In this document: in pieces, positions 10,835-64,000 of the stretch
Numbering within the stretch: the stretch's first letter is position 1
Layout: the number at the start of each line of letters is the position of its first letter
Assembly: GCA_949987565.1 (NCBI GenBank)
Contig: OX465105.1
Span: forward strand, 23,008,653 to 23,072,652
Direction of reading: 5' to 3'
DNA from: Luidia sarsii
Lineage: Eukaryota > Echinodermata > Asteroidea > Paxillosida > Luidiidae
DNA length: 64,000 nt
Position numbers and translations under genes: made by a program
Notes under the pieces: generated by a model
Databases searched by the model: none
What the model saw: the letters and a program-made list of their open reading frames with translations, nothing else
Told to the model about the DNA's origin: nothing

Positions 10835-11147
10835 TGGAGTAATATCAACAACTGTCTTGCACTGTGAAAAACAGAATAACATCTGTTTTCTTTCATTTTA
10901 ACTCTTTTTTTTTTTTAACTCCATAAAAAAATTATTTACCAGATATATATATAAGGATTTTTTGTCACCGTGACGTGCACTGGAGAAGCCTTTAACTGGA
11001 GTATTTGTCCGACCGGGAAATCCATGTTCCTGCTCATACAGGATGTACAGTCTGTAAAAAAAAGCAGAATTAGAACCCAGAATATGGACGATGGTTATTT
11101 GTTAAGTGGAAAGGGTGATCAAAGTCACGCGATGTGTCATTGCTGGT

Positions 11148-11190
11148 GGCGACGTTTCAGTTGCTAACTGCTAACCTTCATCAGGCAACT
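11148..11190 (-). ncRNA. Hammerhead ribozyme motif, left arm
   Basis: On the minus strand: CTGATGA (11178-11184), stem II GGTT/AAC(T), GAAACGTC. The last stem-II position next to GAAA is changed from C to T. Confidence 0.55.
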
Positions 11191-11325
11191 GAAGAATGCG
11201 CGCTGCGGCGTCTGTTTATATCCGCTTCGCCGGTTCCTGTGTACCGGTTTGCGGTTTGCGGTTTGCGGACGTCGTAGTAGTGACCGGCGAAGCGGATATA
11301 AACAGACGCCGCAGCGCACATTCTT

Positions 11326-11370
11326 CAGTTGCCTGATGAAGGTTAGCAGTTAGCAACCGAAACGTTGCCA
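11326..11370 (+). ncRNA. Hammerhead ribozyme motif, right arm
   Basis: Plus strand: CTGATGA (11333-11339), stem II GGTT/AACC, GAAACGTT. The cleavage triplet is GUU instead of GUC, still within the NUH rule. Confidence 0.6.
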
Positions 11371-11830
11371 CCAGCAACGACACATCACGTGACTTTGATC
11401 ACCCTTTCCACTTATCTGCACCACCGCGATGAACAACCCCTTCATTTCTATTGGTTATTTGTTGACAGCAGAATACCTGAGAAATTCAAACAGCATTGCC
11501 TCCTGCAGTCAAGTCATGGCTCAGGCTCTGCCTCCTTCTTTGTCAGCCACAAGCTGAACATACATCTGATTGCTGTTTTTTCATTGCGGTTGAAGTGTCG
11601 TTTTTCCTGTGCAGGAACTGTAGCTGATGCTTTTGAAATGAATGGCAGAGATGGAGTCCAATCTCTTGAGAGATGGTTTTAAGAGGGCCTGTGTTTGTGA
11701 TGAGCCTCTCATGTTGACGCGTTATACCGCCCTCTGGGGTTTCTGATTAGCCTTGTATGTTTGCAAGTTATGCTGCCCTCTGGTGGTGGTGCAATAATCT
11801 AAAGAGAAAAGAGCACGGTGAATGGAAAGC

Positions 11831-12003
11831 ACTATCTGGGCTCCAGCCGGGTAGGTCATGAATAATTCAACATTATGACGTATATCAATAATATACATGT
11901 ACTGCACGATGTACAGTGTACATGTACATATTAAGATATTCACTTCACTTCTAAGTCACTTTGTTGAATTATTCATGACCTACCCGGCTGGAGCCCAGAT
12001 AAT
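11831..12003. mobile_element. Short foldback element with TGTAC loop
   Basis: Arms of about 40 bp (ATCTGGGCTCCAGCCGGGTA and complement) flank a loop holding ATACATGTACTGCACGATGT-type palindromes. In the probable RNF185 3' UTR. Confidence 0.8.
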
Positions 12004-12092
12004 GCTTCCCGTTAAGAATGGCCAGTCATTGTGACATCTCTAGTAAACCGTTGCCTTTTGATGACAACATAAAAAAAGGCAATTAAGTGATA

Positions 12093-12098
12093 AATAAA
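12093..12098 (+). promoter_or_regulatory. Candidate poly(A) signal for RNF185
   Basis: AATAAA hexamer 1.26 kb beyond the stop. A second one at 12418-12423 is an equally good candidate. Confidence 0.35.
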
Positions 12099-12430
12099 GA
12101 TATATTATTTTTTGTCATATATCTCTGAATACAATTATAATCTTTTTTTGGGGCATGATCTTGTCTACAACCCAGAATTTGACACCGAAACACTTGAATT
12201 ATTGAGTTATTTGCCCTCTTTCACTCTGGAATTCTCAAACTTGGAGCATTGCAAACCATGACACCACTGATTTTGAATTGCTAACTTGCATACTGCTGTA
12301 ACAGACACATGTTGTGCATTGTACACAACAGATGTAGAAAAATGGATTAATTTGCAATTCCCATTCTGAACAATTAATATTCATTCATACCTTCCTTGTA
12401 CACTATGCAAATGTGAAAATAAACTCAAAC

Positions 12431-12880
12431 AAGATGAAAAGACCCTTTTGTATGGATGCTAAGTGAAGCACTACAGTGTATACCCCACTTGAAATGTGGA
12501 CCGTGTGCTCATCTGCCTGTCAATGTGAACTGAATATTTGATTTTGGAGACAAAATATTGAAATAAGTCCGTAATCAGAACTGTATTCAGAACTGATGAT
12601 TCTTGATTGTGTTGTATATATTTAATGATTTGTAATTTTTTTTATTTATTATTATTATTATTTTTTTAATTCAAGGGTTTGCCCTGCTCAACGTAATATA
12701 TCTATGGTTATTGCTTTTTTTTTTTTTTTTTTTTTTTTGTCTTTTTTTTTTCTTCTTGTAAGTTTGCCTTGTATGAATGGTCACCAGCTATGAATTATAC
12801 ATCAGCGGATACCAGCATTAATCTTAACTGAATACTTAGTACATGTGTTTATCCATCCAGTATGTTCGGAACTCACGCAG
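12431..12880. other. AT-rich intergenic sequence, nothing recognised
   Basis: Contains T-runs (12715-12740) and short ATT repeats but no open frame or repeat family that I can name. Confidence 0.5.
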
Positions 12881-13545
12881 GCATCTGAACAGATATAGAA
12901 GTCAAGCTTTTCTATATCTGTGCTCTGTGGGATGTACCCCTTCATTTGACACTGGTTTAAAGCGGGACTATTAATGTTTACTCTAGGTCAAATCAATTGT
13001 AGGAAAGTGGACGTAGGGGTCATATTTGGGGGGGGGGGGTGTCTGACGGGCCTTTTGCAGCAGAATATTTGTCTTGCATGGGCCATTCTGTACTCTGGGT
13101 GATGTGCCTCTTCATTTGAAAATGGTTTCCATGCAAGTGGTACCATAGTTCGTTTGATCAGAGGTGATTTGGGGGTCCCCTGGGGGGGTGTCTGGCAGGC
13201 CCTTTGCAGCAGAAATTTTGTCTGGCAGAGGCCATTTGGTACTTTGTATGATGTACCTGTTCATTTAAAAATGGTTTCAAGTGGTACCTAGTTCGTTTGA
13301 TCAGAGGTGATTTTGGGGTCCCCCGGGGGGGGGTGTCTGACAGGCCCTTTGCAGCAGAAATTTTGTCTGGCAGGGGCCATTCGGTACTTTGTATGATATA
13401 CCTGTTCATTTTAAAAAATGGTTTCAAGTGGTACCTAGTTCGTTTGATCGGAGGTGATTTTGAGGGCCTTTTGGAGGTCCCCAGGGGTAAGGGGGTCCCC
13501 GGCAGACCTCCATATCTAGGTATGATAGGTTCAACCATAAATGCT
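12880..13545. repeat. About 150-bp tandem repeat, three to four diverged copies
   Basis: Each unit carries GGTGTCTGACAGGCCCTTTG, GTATGATGTACCTGTTCATT and TTCGTTTGATCAGAGGTGAT, with G-runs of 7-10 between them. The first copy is the most decayed. Confidence 0.8.
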
Positions 13546-13818
13546 CATTATGCTCAGATGTTGGTACCTCGTTCGCTTGATCAAACTGCTCTGGGCTGCC
13601 CCTTTATATCTGTTAGCATAGAATGTTACAATAGGAGGACAGCTTGCTCGTCGCTTTGCTCCTTGGAATTAATTTATGTCCTGGTTTAGTGTTACCGTGT
13701 TAGGCAACCCATTCATGTGTCAGGCAGCCCATTCATGTTTCTGCATTTTACCACACCACCCCATGCCAGTCCTGTCTTCTGTATTATACTATTTCCCACG
13801 AGGTTTGCCAGTTTTACT

Positions 13819-14174
13819 AAAGCCGCGTTTCCACTGGCAAAAATTATTTGTGCACAGTGCATGTACGCCGAGTCGCGTTTTACAGAGTGGTGCGTTTCCA
13901 CTGGACTAAACGGCCGGTAAAAGTAACCATTTTGCTCGGTTAAAGTAACCGAGACGAAATTTAACTGGGCCGTTTCCACTGGACTAATTGGCTCCGTTAA
14001 ACTTACCTGGTCACTTTTACGGGGCAGAGGTTGGCCGGTAAAAGTAACCATTTGGCTCGGTTAAAGTAACCGAGACGAAATTTAACTGGGCCCTTTCCAC
14101 TGGACTTAAAATGGGAAAAGTAACCATAGTCACGGTTACTTTGACCAAAATAAGTCCAGTGGAAACGCGGCTTA
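13819..14174. mobile_element. MITE with AAGCCGCGTTTCCACTGG termini and internal repeats
   Basis: Inverted ends AAGCCGCGTTTCCACTGG at about 13819 and 14157. Inside, a module with GGTAAAAGTAACCATTT and CCGAGACGAAATTTAACTGG occurs twice, each followed by a TTTCCACTGGACT-like copy of the terminus. Confidence 0.8.
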
Positions 14175-15051
14175 AGACTATGGCTTATGGGGGCTGTAAT
14201 CCAATTATGAAGTCCTGCAAACTGTGACCCTTCTTCTGTGGACATTCAGATGGAAGAAATTTGAAGCAACAAAAGGACTGGGCACGGCGAGTTGGTACTG
14301 AGTGCATTTGCAACTTACTCATAGCCACAGTGCATGATAGGAATCTAACCTTGTTATCAATCAATTTGAGCTTGTTTACAAAATAAATGTAAAGACTATC
14401 GCCATGTATATATACATAAAAAATATGGCTAATATAAGATCTTTTCGTTGTCATTGATGCCCTGTGTTAATTTGTCCAGTAGTTAGAAGTGAAGGGAGTA
14501 ATATGAGGGTGCACTGTGACAAACTGACAATAAAAATATATTATTTTATGTGCTGATTGAAACTATTGTCTGATGTATGTATTTGGATCATATGCATTTC
14601 AGAAAAGAAAATTCAAGGTGATATACTGTACAAGTAAGCTGGTAGGGTGAGATCAAAGGGAAGGGCAAGGAGTAGGGTAGGGATTAGTGAGAAGAGGGGG
14701 AAAGAGAGAAGTGTGAAGGAGTGAACACAAAAGGAGGCTTATCAGAAAGCTATAAAGAAAATTCAGTACACTTTTTTTTTATAGACACAAGGTCTCAACT
14801 GCCATAAGATTTATTAGCTAAATATCTCACAAATGAAGCTCAATTTTTGCCTGCTCTTAAAAAACAGCCTGGTTTGACATGCCAACTGCACTCAAATGCA
14901 CAATATGAGTCAGAATTCTAATTACAACTGGATTGCTTGCATTATTCTTTCCATTTTCCTTCGACACAAAACGTTCAACTACTACAGATAGGTACCTTAT
15001 TTCATGCTGCTGTAAGTTAGGGTTGATCCCTGCTTCTGGCAAACCATGTTA
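14175..15051. other. Intergenic stretch, nothing recognised
   Basis: No long frame or repeat family. A purine-rich patch occurs at about 14640-14710; its GCTGGTAGG.TGAGATCAAAGG phrase recurs near 52600. Confidence 0.5.
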
Positions 15052-15060
15052 TTTACAGAA

Positions 15061-15243
15061 CGCAGTGGCTGTTGTTACGGCAGTCGTCCATGTGGTTCCC
15101 TGACTTGATTGTATTTCGTCAGCATTGCAGGTTGATTGAACCAGTCTATTAGCTGATAGTCTGGTTCCAAGAGCTAAACATCCTGACAAATACTGTGAAG
15201 TCAGGGAACCACACGGACGACTGCCGTAACAACAGCCACTGCG
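15061..15243. mobile_element. MULE-like MITE with 9-bp target-site duplication
   Basis: Ends CGCAGTGGCTGTTGTTACGG and its complement (arms about 46 bp). It is flanked by TTTACAGAA at 15052-15060 and 15244-15252. A 9-bp duplication with long arms fits the Mutator-like superfamily. A second copy at 34492-34673 has its interior inverted. Confidence 0.88.
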
Positions 15244-15570
15244 TTTACAGAAACCCTCCCAATCTTGGTAAGGATTAATCCAAGACCATCGACCACTTTC
15301 ACACGAGCCTCCTGGATGTCCATGTACACAATAACTAAGCCCAGGTTGTCTCCCTTGCTACAGAACAGGCCCAGCAACACACTTGTATTGCATTTGATAG
15401 AGAGGGGAGCGTTATCCATCTGGGATTGCAGATTGCCTTGCGTTGGGTTTAACGACAAAATGTCATTCAGAAAACATTCTGCAATTTATGCTTACTCGGG
15501 TGCTTGGGAAATGAAATTGACATAGGACTTTGACTTGCAATTAGTGGTGAAAACACTACTTCCAAACCAA

Positions 15571-15695
15571 AGGTGATATACAAAAATGTTGCAAACTGCT
15601 TACTGACTTCGTGTACATGTATCTGTTTTGTCCTTGTCACTCTGCCTTTGAGAAAGGTCCTGCTAGGATCGAAACGTCAGGCCCGCGAAATTTTA
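15571..15695. mobile_element. Hammerhead-family-2 element, partial
   Basis: Contains GTGATATACAAAAATGTTGC at the left and GGTCCTGCTAGGATCGAAAC then GTCAGGCCC at the right. Confidence 0.7.
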
Positions 15696-17218
15696 AGAAA
15701 TAAGATTTACATCCAAACCAAATATAATACCAGGGTTTTCACAGTTCCGGTAGCCGGTCAAGAATATTTTTTACAGTGGCACCATTTACAAAGAATATCT
15801 CTGTGAGTCTTGAAAGGAACTTGTAATAGCAGAGATCTATTTCCCACCATGATAATCTTGCTCATTGTGCCATAGATTGTTCACAATCTAATTTTGGTGA
15901 CAAATTAAAGTTGCATTCTTAAAGTTTGCAAAAGTCAATCGTAAGTAATATGCTTCAAACCCGACATTACAGCCAAAAGACTGGGTTAAACATTTAAAAA
16001 GCAGGTAGCGTCACTCCCCAAGCAAAAAAACGTTTCTTTGATCTTCAGCAGAAAGTGTCGCATAGTAAAATTTAACTGAAGAGTAAGGGGCTGCCTTGCA
16101 TCAATCAGAAATGCCACATATCACATGCCCCTACAGCTTGTCTCCTTTGCTTAGAAGTTAATTTTAATCTCTCTACGTCATCTTTATCACGTCTCTGGGC
16201 TAAACAAGAAAGACTTTGTTGTCATGATGAGACCAAGTTTCTGTTTAACATAATACAAACCACCTGCAGTGTAGAAAAATGAAAAGTGCACAAAACGATA
16301 CAAATTTCAAATGGTTTAAACAACGGTGCCAAATACTGTCAGGTCGACTGGTAGGAGAATAATCATTGAGCAATATGGTAAACTCCTTATCCCTTATTAC
16401 ACAAATAAATATCAATACTCATTTACAAAAAACCTCTTATTCTGGATACAGTATGAATCACCAATATCAAGCAGATTTCTCCTTAACTCTAACCGACTCC
16501 CTCTTTACACAACTCCCATGCAGTGCTCAAGGCTTGGTTAAAAATATAAAAAGCAAAAAAACCCAATAGGTCCAAACATTGTTGACTGAGTATATACAAT
16601 CCAGACAAGAAACAATTCCTCCCAAAGACTGATGTCATGTTACTAAATATAGCCAAAGACCACCTCCAATCTCACATGACACAAATAGACCCCTGACAAT
16701 GATGACTACCACTTTCTATAAATAGAAACGATTTTGATTAGTGACTAACCAACTCCACAACAAGGTCAATAGGTCAACGGGTCATGTGCCACTTACAGCT
16801 AAAGAATTAAAAAGTAAATTTTTACACCTTCCTAAATGTGATCCTGAAATTATTCTCCATACAAACAGGAGTTAAGTGATACCAATGGTCTTAAAAATGC
16901 CCCCCCCGAAGGAAAAACAAAAGAGCAATAACAAAACATAGAACAATCAAGCTATCAATACAAATTGTATACATCCATTCAATTTTTTCAAAGTTATTCT
17001 TTTAAATAGTTTTTTTAATGATAATTTTAGTTCATGGTTGAAACTAAAACCATCCTCAATGAAGGGATGTTTTTTTTCTGCCCTTCGAAGCTATTTATAA
17101 GAACTGATATTTATTATTGTGATGTGAGCTGCAGCTTGTATTAATAAGACTCAAAGAGTAGGGTAAGCAATGTGAATGCTTGTATTTGTGTCCCTAGGCT
17201 ACGACCATACCATAATGG
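15696..17218. other. Intergenic stretch, nothing recognised
   Basis: AT-rich sequence with short frames only. A candidate HECTD4 poly(A) hexamer (minus strand) lies at 17110-17115. Confidence 0.5.
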
Positions 17219-18215
17219 GTATAGGTGGTTGCAAACACTTAGTACCCACTCATAACCTAATGGGTACACACACCCAGTGGGTGGATATACCAAATACCCA
17301 CCTTGTTTTATAAGCCATACTCCATGCTTCTACTAGCACACCCTTATAGGTACACACACCCAGAATGGGGCAAGACCCATTGCCCACCTATTTCAAGGAC
17401 CCATACTCTATGCTCATACTAGCACACCCTAATGGGTACACACTCCCAGAATGGGGCAAGACCCATTGCCCACCTACTTCAAGGGCCCATACTCTATGCT
17501 CATACTAGCACACCCTAATGGGTACACACTCCCAGAATGGGGCAAGACCCATTGCCCACCTACTTCAAGGACCCATACCCCATGCTCTTACTAGCACACC
17601 CTAATGGGTACACACTCCCAGAATGGGGCAAGAGCCATTGCCCACCTACTTCAAGGACCCATACTCCATGCTCTTACTAGCACACCCTAATGGGTACACA
17701 CTCCCAGAATGGGGCAAGAGCCATTGCCCACATACTTCAAGGACCCATACCCCATGCTCTTACTAGCACACCCTAATGGGTACACACTCCCAGAATGGGG
17801 CAAGACCCATTGCCCACCTACTTCAAGGACCCATACCCCATGCTCATACTAGCACACCCTAATGGGTACACACTCCCAGAATGGGGCAAGACCCATTGCC
17901 CACCTACTTCAAGGACCCATACCCCATGCTCATACTAGCACACCCTAATGGGTACACACTCCCAGAATGGGGCAAGACCCATTGCCCACCTACTTCAAGG
18001 ACCCATACTCCATGCTCCTACTAGCACACCCTTATGGGTACACACTCCCAGAATGGGGCAAGAACCATTGCCCACCTACATGTACTTCAAGGACCCATAC
18101 TCCATGCTCCTACTAGCACACCCTTATGGGTACACACGCCCATAATTGGATAAGACCCTTTGCCGTCTACTACAAGGACCCATACTCCATGCTCCTACTA
18201 GCACACCCTAACACA
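17219..18215. repeat. 86-bp minisatellite, about 11 copies
   Basis: The unit contains ACACTCCCAGAATGGGGCAA, CCATTGCCCACCTACTTCAA and ACTAGCACACCCTAATGGGT. The outer copies are more diverged than the central ones. It lies downstream of the HECTD4 stop. Confidence 0.95.
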
Positions 18216-18474
18216 CTCAATAGGAGGTTATATATCCATTAAACACCCACGGCCCATCCCAGCAAGCTCTACCTCCACTGGTTTACATACACCCAAATGA
18301 AGGCATGCAATACCTACAGGTACCTACCTCTTATCCCATCAATACTAACACGTCACAATGGCTGTGAATGCCCTTCCCCTGCCATCCACAACCCAGTAAG
18401 CTTCAAGCTATGGTTAAGATCCAACTCTCATCACTAAGATTCAGAGACCAGCAGTCAATGTCACCAAACTCTCC

Positions 18475-18586
18475 ATAACTTACGATCAATCGCAAGACAA
18501 AATACACAGAAACCACACACCCTTTCACATCTTAAGTTGAGTTACGATACGTCAAAGGGCTTTGCGAAAACTATCCCTGGGTAACC
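18475..18586. mobile_element. TTACGAT-family MITE, diverged
   Basis: Contains AACTTACGATCAATCGCAAG and GAGTTACGATACGTC. It lies within the possible HECTD4 3' UTR. Confidence 0.5.
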
Positions 18587-18836
18587 TAAAAGGATTTTCA
18601 TCTCAAAATGAAGAAAATCAACAAACCGGAGAAAATAGACATCAAAAAATCAAAGCTGAGTGCATATGAATGCCAATATGGAAATGAGAGAAGTTGCCAA
18701 CGCATCAGTGCGAATAATCACATGATGAGAGATCTCCCTATCCGTAATTGTCGGTCGTGAGGATCGGAGTGCATCCTTGTTGGGTCTGTTTGCATCTGCT
18801 TCGGTTGCCATCGTCGCGGCTTCTGCTCGAGTGGCT

Positions 18837-63894
<45,058 letters not shown>

Positions 63895-64000
63895 CTTATT
63901 GCAAAGTATTTAAGACGGTGGGGGAAAAAAGACAAAAATTGAATATAAGGCCTGGGAAGTTTAATAGGGCCAAAAAAAATAAATAGTTCTGCTTCCGATT

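Larger units (their letters stand above)
11105..11450. mobile_element. Foldback copy of the Penelope-like terminal repeat
   Basis: Two inverse arms (about 11105-11250 and 11284-11420), each homologous to 7514-7680, meet at a GGTTTGC triplication. Each arm contains a hammerhead core. Confidence 0.75.
10835..12430 (+). other. RNF185: Probable RNF185 3' UTR
   Basis: Non-coding sequence downstream of the RNF185 stop, interrupted by a foldback element (11105-11450) and a short inverted repeat (11831-12003). AATAAA hexamers occur at 12093-12098 and 12418-12423 and are the best poly(A) signal candidates. The true transcript end cannot be told from sequence alone. Confidence 0.4.
17110..18836 (-). 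other. HECTD4: Possible HECTD4 3' UTR
   Basis: Non-coding sequence downstream of the stop. The first AATAAA on the minus strand that I see is at 17110-17115. If it is used, the 3' UTR includes the 86-bp minisatellite at 17219-18215. Transcript end unknown. Confidence 0.3.

Noticed and set aside
15100..15200. Hammerhead core in the MULE-like MITE (CTGACGAAAT)
   Set aside because: GAAA follows CTGAC directly without stem II or CTGATGA, so it does not fit the fold.

Overview
The window looks like animal nuclear DNA, most likely a marine invertebrate deuterostome (perhaps an echinoderm; this is inference). Two intron-rich genes encode proteins very close to vertebrate orthologues. The introns are packed with minisatellites, small inverted-repeat transposons, tRNA-derived SINEs and Penelope-like debris. 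Nothing bacterial or viral was recognised.

Layout. 1-2952: repeat-rich upstream flank with no recognisable gene. 2953-10834 (+): a complete five-exon RNF185 orthologue, an ER-membrane RING E3 ubiquitin ligase of 244 residues. 10835 to about 12.4 kb: its probable 3' UTR. About 12.4-18.8 kb: the space between two convergent 3' ends, holding transposon relics and an 86-bp minisatellite. 18837-63894 (-): 33 coding exons of a HECTD4 orthologue, a giant HECT-type E3 ligase. These carry the last 2,673 or so residues, including the whole HECT domain and the stop codon. The amino-terminal third lies beyond the right edge. Splice phases agree at every reconstructed junction of both genes.

Both genes encode ubiquitin ligases, one RING and one HECT, and they converge tail to tail. 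The human genes lie on 22q12 and 12q24, segments joined in the chicken genome, so the pairing may be an old linkage.

The most interesting content is non-coding. (1) Foldback repeats carry hammerhead-ribozyme cores: CTGATGA, a paired stem II, then GAAACGTC or a near variant. One lies directly downstream of a Penelope-like C-terminal coding remnant. Another family shows stem-II changes that keep pairing. (2) Several minisatellites with unrelated units begin within about 20 nt of a 5' splice site. In RNF185 intron 3 every 20-bp unit repeats the splice donor itself. (3) Parts of two HECTD4 exons are duplicated inside adjacent introns. (4) One HECTD4 intron uses a GC-AG donor. (5) Several DNA transposons have intact target-site duplications and nested insertions.
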